Positions 36,696 to 45,804 of a stretch of DNA of 64,000 nucleotides are shown here, in pieces. Position 1 is the stretch's first letter. Each line of letters begins with the position of its first letter. The stretch comes from Chloracidobacterium sp. (GTDB lineage: Bacteria > Acidobacteriota > Blastocatellia > Chloracidobacteriales > Chloracidobacteriaceae). The translations under genes were made by a program, and so were the position numbers. The notes under the pieces were generated by a model. The model ran no database searches. It was not told the DNA's origin and saw only the letters and a program-made list of their open reading frames with translations. The DNA is taken from NCBI GenBank assembly GCA_025057975.1, contig JANWUV010000002.1, positions 186,001-250,000 of the forward strand. The letters are read 5' to 3'.

Positions 36696-38018
36696 TCAAT
36701 AGGCTTCCGCCGACACACCCGTCTCTTCTTCAACGTCGGCAAAGAAATCCGTCAAACTTTGATAGGCCGCCCGCCGCCCGATCGCTTGGTTGATCAACTC
36801 AACGATAGTTTGTGCACCCTGCGCTAAAAAGAGCGGGCGTGATGCAAAGATGTTCGTGAAGTACATGCTGGGAATGCCCCGCTCCTTAGCGTAGGCGGCC
36901 AGAGCGGTCGTCCCCAATACCAGATCGGGCTTGAGTTCGTCCACTGCGATCACGTCCTGATCGAAAGTTTTTCGGAAGACAACCGTTGTACCACGCGCCG
37001 CAAGCCACGCTTCATCCTCTTTTGTAAAAGGCGTTTGCCCGATGTTGGTCGAAACGTAGGGGACTTCCGCGCCAGCCTCCATCAGCAAACGCGCCACCAT
37101 TAGCTCGCTTCCCTCATAGCCGGCGACGATGATCCGTCCGCGAACTGGGTTCTGGGCAAACACCTCGGCGACGGCGCGCGACTCCGTCTCAGCTAGTTCT
37201 TCTACTTTGGACGGTTTGACATTGAAGGCTCGCCCGATGCGCTCAACCCACGTGCGCGTGCCTTCGACGCCAACCGGCGTACAGCCCATGGACGGAATCT
37301 TGTGCTTCGCCAACAGCGCGCAGGTCTTCACATAAAACGGATGCAACGTCACGTTGACCGCAACCCCCAATGTCTTACGGAAGTCAGCAAGCGTCCGCGA
37401 TGGAATGTGCGCCACTAACCGGATGTCCATTTTGGCGAGGAGCTGCTCCAAGTAGAGCGGATCGGCCGGGAAGACCTCGCCAATGGTGGAAGCAGCGTCG
37501 GCTTGGCGGGGTGGCAAGCCATCCCGTTCAATGAGGCACTTCAAAAGCTGCGACGCGGCGATGTCTTTGGCCTCGGCATGCGATTTGACCCCATAGCCGG
37601 GCACATGCATCGGGACGACGAGTGGAAACGTCGGGTCATCCTTGGCGCGCGCCGCGTAGTCTTTGGCGATGGCGTCAATCGCCAGACCAACCGTTTCTTC
37701 ATTGCACAGCGTAATGAGCGCAATGACGCGCGGGTTGAACTGGGCGATGGTCTCCGCCACGGCGGCACGAGTCCGGTCTTCGATGCGGCCATTGGTCAAG
37801 TCGGCGGCGGTGTAGACAGGCGTTAGGACAGATTTCCGCGCTGCGTAAAAGTGCGAGACGAAATCCAACCCGTACACGCAACCAGCGTTGCCGACCAGAA
37901 TTGGAACAACGCCCTCGATGCGCATCATCACACGCAGGCTACCGAACGCCTGACACATCGAAAGGGGCGCATGTTTTGAACTGCACGAGCTAATACGTTG
38001 AAGAACGTTGAGTTGCAT
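36696..38018 (-). CDS. bchY: Chlorophyllide a reductase subunit Y
   Basis: With BchX and BchZ this protein forms the nitrogenase-like enzyme that reduces the C7=C8 bond of chlorophyllide a on the way to bacteriochlorophyll a. Family signatures are SMCQAFGSLRV, AGCVYGLDFVSHFYAARKSV, HVPGYGVKSHAEAKD, GEVFPADPLYLEQLL, ISGYEGSELLVARLL-like VAGYEGSELMVARLL, and IPSMYFTNIFASRPL. The three cysteines expected to hold the [4Fe-4S] cluster are visible at 22, 47 and 105. The ATG at 38018 gives 440 residues; the frame runs open further upstream without family similarity. BchB and BchN were considered and do not fit. Neither bchX nor bchZ is in the window. Confidence 0.93.
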   Translation of the reverse strand: MQLNVLQRISSCSSKHAPLSMCQAFGSLRVMMRIEGVVPILVGNAGCVYGLDFVSHFYAARKSVLTPVYTAADLTNGRIEDRTRAAVAETIAQFNPRVIALITLCNEETVGLAIDAIAKDYAARAKDDPTFPLVVPMHVPGYGVKSHAEAKDIAASQLLKCLIERDGLPPRQADAASTIGEVFPADPLYLEQLLAKMDIRLVAHIPSRTLADFRKTLGVAVNVTLHPFYVKTCALLAKHKIPSMGCTPVGVEGTRTWVERIGRAFNVKPSKVEELAETESRAVAEVFAQNPVRGRIIVAGYEGSELMVARLLMEAGAEVPYVSTNIGQTPFTKEDEAWLAARGTTVVFRKTFDQDVIAVDELKPDLVLGTTALAAYAKERGIPSMYFTNIFASRPLFLAQGAQTIVELINQAIGRRAAYQSLTDFFADVEEETGVSAEAY

Positions 38019-38256
38019 CCGCTTTCCGGCGGGGACGGTTTTAGGTAAGGCGGCCCGCTGCGCGCGGCGACCGTACTTCCAACCTACAGTACTCCCTTCG
38101 CCAAGCGAAGCCCGACATGACCGTGTTTTGCCGAAGCGAAGTTGATTGGGACGCAAAAGTTGGAAGTGCACTAGGATGTTGTGAAAGGCTTGACCGCCGG
38201 CGTCCCCTCGGACAAGCACCGAACACTTTGCAGCATCTTCGTCAGCGAGAACGACA

Positions 38257-39027
38257 ATGAACGAAACACCGAACGCCGTTTTGTATGAAGTGACTGACGG
38301 TATCGCCACGGCGACGCTCAACCGTCCGGACAAGCGGAACGCGCTCGACGCTAATGTGCTGAACGGACTGCGCGCAGCCGTCCAGTCGGCGGCCCAGGAT
38401 CCGGCTGTGCGCGTCATCGTCATCGCCGGCGCTGGCAAGGACTTCTGCGCCGGCGCCGACTTGGCGGCGCTTGACGCCCTGGCCGAACAGGATGTTATGC
38501 ATCACCTGTCCGACGCTGAAACGCTGGTGCATTTATTCACGGCGATGCGGAACTGCCCCAAGCCAATTGTGGCGCGCGTTCGGGGACGCGCGCTCGCCGG
38601 CGGCTGCGGGTTGGCTTCGGCCTGTGACCTGATTGTGGCTGAAGCGTCGGCGCAGTTCGGCTACCCGGAAGTCAACATCGGCTTTGTGCCGGCGATGGTT
38701 ATGGCGATTCTGCGGCGCAATCTGGGCGAGAAGCGCGCGCTTGAGTGGGTGCTGACCGGAGAGATTATCTCGGCGCAGCAGGCGCATGACTGGGGGTTCG
38801 TCAATCGCGTCCTGCCGGATGAAACCTTTGAGACAGACTTCACGGCGTACGTAGCGCGGCTGGCGGCGCGCAGCGGCTCGGCCATGCACCTAACCAAGCG
38901 GTTGCTCTACCACATGGACGGCCTTAGCTTCGAAGCGGCCTTACGCAGCGGCGCGGACATCAACGTCATTGCCCGCCATACGGCCGACTGTCGCGCTGGC
39001 GTCGCCAAGTTTCTCAAGAAAGCCTGA
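38257..39027 (+). CDS. Enoyl-CoA hydratase/isomerase family protein
   Basis: A 256-residue crotonase-fold protein. Motifs are ATLNRPDKRNALDANVL, the oxyanion-hole segments AGAGKDFCAGADL and ALAGGCGLASACDLIVA, and FGYPEVNIGFVPAMVM, where the glutamate of the catalytic pair is present. The usual reaction is hydration of enoyl-CoA or methylglutaconyl-CoA, but the substrate cannot be read here. The next gene (ThiF-like) follows after 11 bases on the same strand, so the two are probably cotranscribed. The 238-base gap to bchY is divergent and holds the promoters of both. Confidence 0.9.
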   Translation: MNETPNAVLYEVTDGIATATLNRPDKRNALDANVLNGLRAAVQSAAQDPAVRVIVIAGAGKDFCAGADLAALDALAEQDVMHHLSDAETLVHLFTAMRNCPKPIVARVRGRALAGGCGLASACDLIVAEASAQFGYPEVNIGFVPAMVMAILRRNLGEKRALEWVLTGEIISAQQAHDWGFVNRVLPDETFETDFTAYVARLAARSGSAMHLTKRLLYHMDGLSFEAALRSGADINVIARHTADCRAGVAKFLKKA

Positions 39028-39038
39028 AACCAGCTGGC

Positions 39039-40070
39039 ATGCATGACCGCTATGCTCGTCAGGAACGTTTTGCCGGCATCGGCCCTGCCGGGCAGGCGCG
39101 GCTGGCGCAGGGGCGCGCGCTTGTCGTCGGCTGTGGGGCGCTAGGCTGTACTTTGGCGGATATGCTCGTCCGCGCCGGCGTTGGGACGGTGCGCGTTGTG
39201 GATCGGGATTTCGTCGAGTGGTCAAACCTCAACCGGCAGGTGCTCTTCGACGAAACCGACGCCCGCGAACGCCGTCCCAAAGCGCGCGCTGCTGAAGCCC
39301 GCCTGCGCGCCGTCAACAGCACCGTCCATGTCGAGGGCGTCGTCGCGGATGTCGCGCCCGATACGGTCGAACCGCTCGTGGCGGCGGCCGATGTCATTCT
39401 TGACGGTGTGGACAACTTCGAGACGCGCTACCTGCTCAATGACGCTTGTATCAAGCATGGGAAACCGTGGATTTACGGCGCGGCGGTCGGGAGTTACGGC
39501 GCGACCATGACCATTCTGCCAAATGAGACGCCCTGCCTGCGGTGCGTTTTTGAAGAACCGCCCGACGCGGCGACCACGCCGACGTGCGACACGGCCGGCG
39601 TCATCCTGCCGATTGTGCACACCATTGCGGCGGCGCAGGTCGTGGAGGCGCTCAAACTCCTAACGGGACAGGCGGCGCTGTGCCGCCGTAGCCTATGGCA
39701 GGTGGACGTCTGGACAGGTAAGCAGGCGACGTTGAATCTGCCAGCTGCGCGTCGCCGTGCAGACTGCCCCTGTTGCGGGCTGCGGCGCTTTGCGTTCCTA
39801 ACCGCCGAACGCGCCGCCTTCGCTGTCGTCCTCTGCGGACGCCAAGCCGTACAGGTGCGGCCGGCGCAGGCTGCGCTGACCACTCTTGACTTCACCGAGT
39901 TGGCGGCGCGGCTGGCGCGCGCCGGAGCGGTACGCCACAACGCCGACGTGCTGATGTTCGCCGCCGACGGATTGGACGCCACTCTGTTTCGGGACGGCCG
40001 CGCCATCATCAAAGGCACGTCTAGTCCGGCGGCGGCGCGCGCCTTCTACGCCAAGTACTTCGGGCTGTAG
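39039..40070 (+). CDS. ThiF/MoeB/HesA family adenylyltransferase (E1-like)
   Basis: A 343-residue E1-like enzyme that adenylates the C-terminus of a ubiquitin-like sulfur carrier (ThiS, MoaD or similar). Motifs are RYARQERFAGIG, the nucleotide-binding GCGALGCTLADMLVRAGVG, VDRDFVEWSNLNRQVLF, DGVDNFETRYLLNDAC, the zinc pair CLRC and CPCC, and TCDTAGVILPIVHTIAAAQVVEALKLL. An extra C-terminal domain of about 90 residues follows. No ThiS/MoaD gene is adjacent, so it cannot be assigned to thiamin, molybdopterin or another pathway. It meets pepA end to end with one base between. Confidence 0.9.
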   Translation: MHDRYARQERFAGIGPAGQARLAQGRALVVGCGALGCTLADMLVRAGVGTVRVVDRDFVEWSNLNRQVLFDETDARERRPKARAAEARLRAVNSTVHVEGVVADVAPDTVEPLVAAADVILDGVDNFETRYLLNDACIKHGKPWIYGAAVGSYGATMTILPNETPCLRCVFEEPPDAATTPTCDTAGVILPIVHTIAAAQVVEALKLLTGQAALCRRSLWQVDVWTGKQATLNLPAARRRADCPCCGLRRFAFLTAERAAFAVVLCGRQAVQVRPAQAALTTLDFTELAARLARAGAVRHNADVLMFAADGLDATLFRDGRAIIKGTSSPAAARAFYAKYFGL

Positions 40071-40071
40071 T

Positions 40072-41562
40072 CTAGCGTTGCGCGCGCGCCAAGACGAACT
40101 CCACCAGCGTGCCCACGCCGAAGCCAGTCGGCCCCTTGGGTAGGTGGGGCTTGTCTTCCATGTTCCAAGCAACATTGGCGATGTCGAGGTGCGCCCAGGG
40201 CACATCGCCCGCAAACTCGCGCAAAAACCACGCCGCCGTAATGCTGCCGCCGTACTTGCCGCCGACGTTCTTGATGTCGGCGATGTCGCTCTTGATAAGT
40301 TCGCGGTACTCCAAATCAAGCGGCATCGGCCAGACACGCTCATCGGCGGCGCGGGCCGCCGCCTGCAACGCCTCCACCATGGCCGGGTGATGGCTGAAGA
40401 GTCCGGCATAGCGCAGCCCCAGGGCAATGGCGATTGCGCCAGTCAGCGTCGCCAAATCCACCATACAGGTCGCGCCCAGCCGCCGTGCGTAGGCCATGGC
40501 GTCACAGAGAATCAGCCGCCCTTCGGCGTCGGTGTTGATAATCTCAACCGTTTTGCCGAGCATCGTGCGAATGACATCGCCGGGTCGGGTCGCCGTGCCG
40601 GAAGGCATGTTTTCACAACTCGGCACGATACCGATGACGTTGACGCTTGGCCGAAGCTGCGCGATGGCGCGCATGGCACCCAGCACCGCTGCCCCGCCGG
40701 CCATGTCGTACTTCATTCGTTCCATGTTCTCAGCCGGTTTGAGCGAAATGCCGCCGGTGTCGAAGGTAATGCCCTTACCGAGCAACGCAATCGTTTCACG
40801 GCGCTCACCATTCGACGGTGTGTAGCGCACCGTAATCAAGCGCGGCTCTTCCTTTGAACCACGCGCCACCGCCAACAGGGCTTCCATCCCCAAATCACGC
40901 ATTTTGTTCTCGTTGAGGATGTCGGTTTGCAGTCCAACCTGATTGGCCATTTCCTGCGCATGGTGAGCCAGATCGGTCGGCGTCAGGCGGTTGGCGGGTT
41001 CATTGACGAGAAACCGAGCGAAGTTGATCGCCTCGCCAAGAATAGTTCCGCGCCGCAGGGCTTCGTCCAGCTGGGGGTCATCGTCGGTCGTCAACAAGTA
41101 AAACGCCTCAATCTGGATGGGTCTAACATCTTCTGTTCGGTAACTGTCCACGGCGAACGCCGCCAGGTGCGCCCCAACAACAGCCGCTTGAACAAACGCC
41201 GTTGGCGTCAGCACGCCATAGCGCGGAACAAGTCCGAACCGGCGCGCGCCGTAGGGACCGGCGCTGCGAACCGCCGCCGCAACCGCTTCCCGGACGGCTT
41301 GCATCGTCAGTTTGTTAGACTCCCCAACGCCGGCCAGCAGAATGCGGCGCAGGTCGCCGCCGGACGGAAGGTGCAGGGTCAGTAGTTGCCCCGCCTTGCC
41401 GCGCATCTCGGCGGAACTCAACACCGCACGCAGGCGCTCATCCGCTGGTAAAGCGAGACCAGCAAGCCGGTCCGGGTCCGTCGTATCTTCGGTAAACACA
41501 GGGACAATGAGCGTATCAACGGTCGCCTCCGTCGGCGACTGACGACTGCTGGGAAAGGTCAT
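40072..41562 (-). CDS. pepA: Leucyl aminopeptidase (M17)
   Basis: A dinuclear-metal cytosolic aminopeptidase removing N-terminal residues in peptide turnover. The 496 residues are typical. The catalytic domain shows GKGITFDTGGISLKPAENMERMKYDMAGGAAVLG, the NTDAEGRLIL signature of the family, and ATLTGAIAIALG. The ATG at 41562 gives MTFPSSRQSP, with the N-terminal macro-like domain following. The E. coli homologue also binds DNA in Xer recombination; nothing here tests that. Confidence 0.96.
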   Translation of the reverse strand: MTFPSSRQSPTEATVDTLIVPVFTEDTTDPDRLAGLALPADERLRAVLSSAEMRGKAGQLLTLHLPSGGDLRRILLAGVGESNKLTMQAVREAVAAAVRSAGPYGARRFGLVPRYGVLTPTAFVQAAVVGAHLAAFAVDSYRTEDVRPIQIEAFYLLTTDDDPQLDEALRRGTILGEAINFARFLVNEPANRLTPTDLAHHAQEMANQVGLQTDILNENKMRDLGMEALLAVARGSKEEPRLITVRYTPSNGERRETIALLGKGITFDTGGISLKPAENMERMKYDMAGGAAVLGAMRAIAQLRPSVNVIGIVPSCENMPSGTATRPGDVIRTMLGKTVEIINTDAEGRLILCDAMAYARRLGATCMVDLATLTGAIAIALGLRYAGLFSHHPAMVEALQAAARAADERVWPMPLDLEYRELIKSDIADIKNVGGKYGGSITAAWFLREFAGDVPWAHLDIANVAWNMEDKPHLPKGPTGFGVGTLVEFVLARAQR

Positions 41563-41710
41563 GACGCGCGTAACTCCATTATGTATTTTCAGGTAGTCGG
41601 CGACTTTTGATTTTGCACAGGCGGCTGTGTTATAGCGACACCTTTGTGTTGGATTTGCGCCACAGCTTTCCTAGGTCGTCCTGATTCAGCCCAACCGCCA
41701 ACGATGTTCG

Positions 41711-42949
41711 ATGTACGTCCAACCGGGCAATAAAAACGTCGCTTCCACCAGGTTTAGACGACCGTTTCTGGACTGGTATCTGATCTCCCGCCGGACGTTC
41801 TATCAGTTCGTCGGTGGTTTTCTGCTGCTGACGGGCGCGATTATCGGGTTGTACCTTTGGAAACGCCACCAAGACGCCCTTGCCGGCGAGTTTAAAAGCC
41901 AAGCCGTGCGGCTGGTTCAGGTAGTCGGCGAGGTTTCCGTCAAACGAGCGCGGACGAACCAAATCGAACGCGCCACGACCTCCACCCAACTCGAACCCGG
42001 CGACGTGATTATCACAGCTTCCGACGGGTCGGCGGTGATTCAATACATTGACCACAGTGTGCTGAAGATGAAGCCGGATTCAACCGTCATCATTCAGCAA
42101 AACGCCAAAAACGACAAAACCGACCAGCAAATCGTCCGCAACCGAGTGGAAGGCGGGACGGTCAACATCACCACCGGCGCCATCCGAACCGCTGAGGATG
42201 TCAACGAGTTGGCGACGAAAGGGATAAAGTTTAGTCCGGGACAGAACACGAGCGCCGAAGTGAGCGTGCGCAACAATCAAACCAGCGCCACGGTGGAACG
42301 CGGCGAAATGCGCGCCACCAATGACCGTGGGGTGACGGAAAGCATCCCCGCCAACACCAATGTCCAGTACGCGGAAGGTGGGCAAAAGCTGGGACAGTAC
42401 AAGTTGTTGCCCGCGCCGCGTCTGTCGTCCCCCGAAAACGCCCGGATTGTCCCGCTGGAGTACGGTAAAGCCCTGCCGGTCGCATTTGCATGGAGCAGCG
42501 TGGCGGAAGCCGCGCGGTATCAAATGCAATTGGCTGACTCGCAGTACTTTCTTGACCGGGCGCTGATTGTTGACAAAGAAACGGACGGCGGGGGGTTCAC
42601 ATGGACGTTCAACTCCCAGAGTGGGACGTACTGGTGGCGCGTACGGGCGCTAGCCCGCGATGGTCGGCCCGGCGTCTGGAGCGAGGAATTTCGTCTCACC
42701 ATTGTTCCACGCGAACCGGGGAAGAGCGACACGCCTATCTACATCGGCGAGGTCACAGTCACAAGAGAGGCCGCTGGCGTTTACCGGGTTTCTGGTCGAA
42801 CCGAGCCGGGCGCCGAAATTCAAATCAACGGTCGGACGGCCCCGGTCAATAGTGACGGACAGTTCTCGCTCACCCTGCGTGGGCAAACCTTCCGGATTGT
42901 CGCTTCCGACGCCCGTGGACGGCGCGGTGAAAAAACCGTCAACAACTGA
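41711..42949 (+). CDS. Membrane-anchored FecR-domain protein
   Basis: A 412-residue protein. A transmembrane anchor lies at about 32-50 (FVGGFLLLTGAIIGLYLW). A FecR domain follows (VGEVSVKRARTNQIERATTSTQLEPGDVIITASDGSAVIQYIDHSVLKMKPDSTV, then a beta-rich iron-dicitrate-sensor-like fold). Then comes a fibronectin/Ig-like segment with FAWSSVAEAARYQMQLADS and TYWWRVRALARDGRPGVWSEEF, and a C-terminal Ig-like domain. Such proteins are thought to bind cell-wall or exopolymer sugars. It precedes mreB by 222 bases, so a link to the cell wall is possible but not shown. The start is not secured by a clear ribosome-binding site. Confidence 0.82.
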   Translation: MYVQPGNKNVASTRFRRPFLDWYLISRRTFYQFVGGFLLLTGAIIGLYLWKRHQDALAGEFKSQAVRLVQVVGEVSVKRARTNQIERATTSTQLEPGDVIITASDGSAVIQYIDHSVLKMKPDSTVIIQQNAKNDKTDQQIVRNRVEGGTVNITTGAIRTAEDVNELATKGIKFSPGQNTSAEVSVRNNQTSATVERGEMRATNDRGVTESIPANTNVQYAEGGQKLGQYKLLPAPRLSSPENARIVPLEYGKALPVAFAWSSVAEAARYQMQLADSQYFLDRALIVDKETDGGGFTWTFNSQSGTYWWRVRALARDGRPGVWSEEFRLTIVPREPGKSDTPIYIGEVTVTREAAGVYRVSGRTEPGAEIQINGRTAPVNSDGQFSLTLRGQTFRIVASDARGRRGEKTVNN

Positions 42950-43171
42950 TTGGTGGTTTGTGTGGTGGTCGTTGCGCGCAGGGTTCGGCCGGCCTGCCGT
43001 GCTCGCCGGAAAAATTCCACGCTTACGGTGCAACCTTTCTTGACAAGACTTCAAAAGTGGACAAGGTTTTAGCAGCCTTTTTGTGGTGCCGCTGCGTGGC
43101 GCTCCGCGCTAACGTGGATGTCGGCGCGCCGACCTCGAACTTGTTTGTTGGATTCATATCATTGACCTTCA

Positions 43172-44227
43172 ATGAAATGGCGTTCAATCTTCAACTATTT
43201 CTCTAACGATCTAGCGATTGACCTCGGCACCGCCAACACGCTGGTGTACGCCAAAGGACGCGGCATCGTCGTCAGTGAGCCGTCTATTGTCGCCATCAAC
43301 AAGATCACACATCAGGTCGAAGCCGTTGGTAAGGAAGCTAAGGAGATGATCGGGCGAACGCCCGGCAACATTGTGGCGATTCGTCCGATGAAAGACGGCG
43401 TCATCGCCGACTTTGAAGTGACGGAGAAGATGCTGCAGCACTTTATCCGTCGCGCCCACAACGGCAAGTCCTGGGTATCGCCGCGTGTCGTCATCGGCGT
43501 GCCGGGTGAAATTACCCAAGTGGAACTGCGCGCAGTCGAAGACGCCGCGTATCGGGCACGCGCAGCGGAGGTGTACTTGGTCGAAGAAGCCATGGCCGCC
43601 GCCATTGGGGCTGGGCTGCCGATTACCGAACCGTACGGCAACATGATTGTGGACATCGGCGGCGGAACGACTGACATCGCCGTCATCTCACTGTCGGGCA
43701 TTGTCTACTCTCGTGCCGTCCGGGTGGCGGGCAACGAACTAGATGAAGCCATCGCGCAGTTCATCAAGCGGAAATATAACCTGCTGATTGGAGAACGCAC
43801 GGCTGAACAGGTCAAGATTGAGTTGGGTTCGGCGTATCGCCTCGAAGAACGGCTCACGATGGAAATTCGCGGCCGCGACCTAATTGAAGGCATTCCGAAG
43901 ACCATCACCATTTCGGACGATGAAGTCCGTGAAGCGATGGCCGAGCCAATCGCCACCATCGTCAACGCCGTGCGCGTTGCGCTGGAACGAACGCCGCCCG
44001 AACTCTCGGCCGACATCGCCGACCGAGGGATTGTGCTGACCGGCGGCGGCGCTTTGCTCAAGGGGCTCGACAAGCTCCTGATGAAGGAAACGCGCGTCCC
44101 CGTCACCCTGGCGGAGAATCCTCTCTCGTCAGTGGTGTTGGGTACGGGCAAGATGTTGGGCGACTTTGAACTGCTCAAGCGCGTCAGTCTCGGTGGCTCC
44201 TACGCCAAGCACTTCGTCGCCAACTAG
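43172..44227 (+). CDS. mreB: Rod-shape-determining protein MreB
   Basis: The bacterial actin that organises the lateral wall synthesis machine. The 351 residues begin with [22 protein letters not shown], an actin-fold phosphate loop, and include [21 protein letters not shown] and [17 protein letters not shown]. An N-terminal amphipathic stretch ([11 protein letters not shown]) can bind membrane. It heads a complete elongasome operon: mreC after 12 bases, mreD after 28, mrdA after 28, and rodA overlapping. Confidence 0.97.
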   Translation: MKWRSIFNYFSNDLAIDLGTANTLVYAKGRGIVVSEPSIVAINKITHQVEAVGKEAKEMIGRTPGNIVAIRPMKDGVIADFEVTEKMLQHFIRRAHNGKSWVSPRVVIGVPGEITQVELRAVEDAAYRARAAEVYLVEEAMAAAIGAGLPITEPYGNMIVDIGGGTTDIAVISLSGIVYSRAVRVAGNELDEAIAQFIKRKYNLLIGERTAEQVKIELGSAYRLEERLTMEIRGRDLIEGIPKTITISDDEVREAMAEPIATIVNAVRVALERTPPELSADIADRGIVLTGGGALLKGLDKLLMKETRVPVTLAENPLSSVVLGTGKMLGDFELLKRVSLGGSYAKHFVAN

Positions 44228-44239
44228 GGAAGGCGCGTT

Positions 44240-45136
44240 ATGCCAGCTGTCCCCCCGCCGTTGCAAAAACTTGATCCGGCGCATCGCCTGGCCTTGTTTG
44301 TCGCGGGCATCCTGCTGGCGCAGTTCCTGCTGATGTCGCTGCATGCACGCGCGCGCAGCTTAGGGCAAAGTTTGCCCCGCACGGCTGTCATCACCCTGCT
44401 CCAGCCCCTACAAAAAGCGACGGACGCCGTGGTCACGGGACTGACGGCGGTGTGGACGGGGTACATTGACTTGCGCGGCGTTTACCTCGCCAACCAACGT
44501 CTGCAGGAGGAAAACGCCCGGCTGCGGCTGGCGCTGGTCGAGCGTGAGCAGGAGGCGCTGGAAGGACGACGGCTGCGTGAACTGCTGGCTCTCAAACAGT
44601 CATCACCCGCACCGACCATTGTCGCCAACGTGATCGGCGGCGATGGAACGCCGTGGTTTCGGCAAATCACGCTCGACAAAGGTTCACTTGACGGGGTGCT
44701 GCTCAACTCACCGGTCATTACACCGCAGGGTGTTGTCGGGCGAGTCGTCGCCGTCGGTCCGACGGCGGCCATCGTCCAGACCATTGCGGATGGTCAAGCC
44801 GGATTAGGCGCCACACTGGCCAAATCGCGAGTCAACGGCGAACTGCGCGGCCAAAATCAGCCTCTGTGCCGCCTTGAGAATGTCTCCGGGCTGACGGAAG
44901 TTGAGACCGGGGAAATGGTGCTCACCAGCGGCTTGGACGGCGTCTATCCAAAGGGACTGATCATCGGGACGGTTGAGACGGTTGAACGCGCCGCCGGCGC
45001 AGGCGTACATCGCATCCTTGTCCGTCCGGCGGCGCCGCTGGAGCGCTTGGAGGAAGTCGCCATCCTGCCGCCAACCGTGCGGGTTACGGTGGCGGAGCCG
45101 CTGCGTCCGCCTGCCGTCAAATCGCCGGCGAAGTAA
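44240..45136 (+). CDS. mreC: Rod-shape-determining protein MreC
   Basis: A 298-residue bitopic membrane protein that links MreB to PBP2 in the periplasm. A transmembrane helix lies at about 16-36 (RLALFVAGILLAQFLLMSLHA), then a coiled coil (LANQRLQEENARLRLALVEREQEALEGRRLRELLAL). The periplasmic beta domain follows, with VIGGDGTPWFRQITLDKGSLDGV, VITPQGVVGRVV and VLTSGLDGVYPKGLIIGTV, all characteristic of MreC. Confidence 0.95.
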   Translation: MPAVPPPLQKLDPAHRLALFVAGILLAQFLLMSLHARARSLGQSLPRTAVITLLQPLQKATDAVVTGLTAVWTGYIDLRGVYLANQRLQEENARLRLALVEREQEALEGRRLRELLALKQSSPAPTIVANVIGGDGTPWFRQITLDKGSLDGVLLNSPVITPQGVVGRVVAVGPTAAIVQTIADGQAGLGATLAKSRVNGELRGQNQPLCRLENVSGLTEVETGEMVLTSGLDGVYPKGLIIGTVETVERAAGAGVHRILVRPAAPLERLEEVAILPPTVRVTVAEPLRPPAVKSPAK

Positions 45137-45164
45137 CACCTACAGGCAAACACACGGATACGTC

Positions 45165-45776
45165 ATGCTTCCCCACTATGCTATGCGCCAGTCACTGCCT
45201 CAGCGCCGTCTGAGCGCCAAGCTCATACCGCTTGAACTAGGGCCGACGGCGCGCGTGACTGTTGCGCTTGGTTTGATGGTTGCGCTGCAAACCATCCTCG
45301 TCCGCCTGCCGCGTATCGGCTTTCTGTTTGAGTATGTAGATTTCGTCCTCATTTTGACGGTCTTCGTCGGTGTTCAAACTAAGGCGCTGCGAGCCGCGCT
45401 GGTAGGTCTAACAGGCGGGTTGTTGCAGGACTTGCTGTGGGGTGTGCTGTATGGCGCCAGCGGCTTTACGAAAACGCTCATTGGCTACACGCTGGCCGTA
45501 GTGAGCATGAAGTTCTCCCTGGACAGCCGCATGACGCGCCTGCTGGTGTTGCCGCTGGCTTCGGTCGTCAACACTGGTCTTTTCGCCTTCTTCCTGTACT
45601 TTTTCTCGATTTTGCCGCCGGAAACGACGTTTCGGGAAATCGTCCGCGTCGGTATGCTCGCTCTACTTGGAAACAGTCTCGCCGGCTTGGTACTCTTCCC
45701 GGCAGGCGACCGCTGGTTGGGTAAGTGGATCGCCGTGCGCAGCACCGACGAGCCAATCGCTCCACGCGCATTCTAA
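45165..45776 (+). CDS. mreD: Rod-shape-determining protein MreD
   Basis: A 203-residue integral membrane protein with about five or six helices, found between MreC and PBP2. The ATG at 45165 gives MLPHYAMRQS; the frame is open much further upstream, inside mreC, but that part reads as nonsense. Typical features are LPRIGFLFEYVDFVLILTVF and GLTGGLLQDLLWGVLYGASGFTKTLIGY, matching the conserved GFxxGLxxD motif region of MreD. Confidence 0.92.
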   Translation: MLPHYAMRQSLPQRRLSAKLIPLELGPTARVTVALGLMVALQTILVRLPRIGFLFEYVDFVLILTVFVGVQTKALRAALVGLTGGLLQDLLWGVLYGASGFTKTLIGYTLAVVSMKFSLDSRMTRLLVLPLASVVNTGLFAFFLYFFSILPPETTFREIVRVGMLALLGNSLAGLVLFPAGDRWLGKWIAVRSTDEPIAPRAF

Positions 45777-45804
45777 CGTACCGGGAGCGCGCCGCCTGTT
45801 TGTT

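Noticed and set aside
36696-38018. BchB, BchN or a nitrogenase-like subunit instead of BchY
   Set aside because: The SMCQAFGSLRV, CVYGLDFVSHFYAARKSV and VPGYGVKSHAEAKD segments match BchY and not the protochlorophyllide reductase subunits.
38019-38256. PpsR/CrtJ-type operator (TGT-N12-ACA) upstream of bchY
   Set aside because: No copy of the spaced motif was found in the gap.
42950-43171. Promoter of mreB
   Set aside because: A TTGACA box is present near 43043, but no acceptable -10 box lies at a suitable distance.
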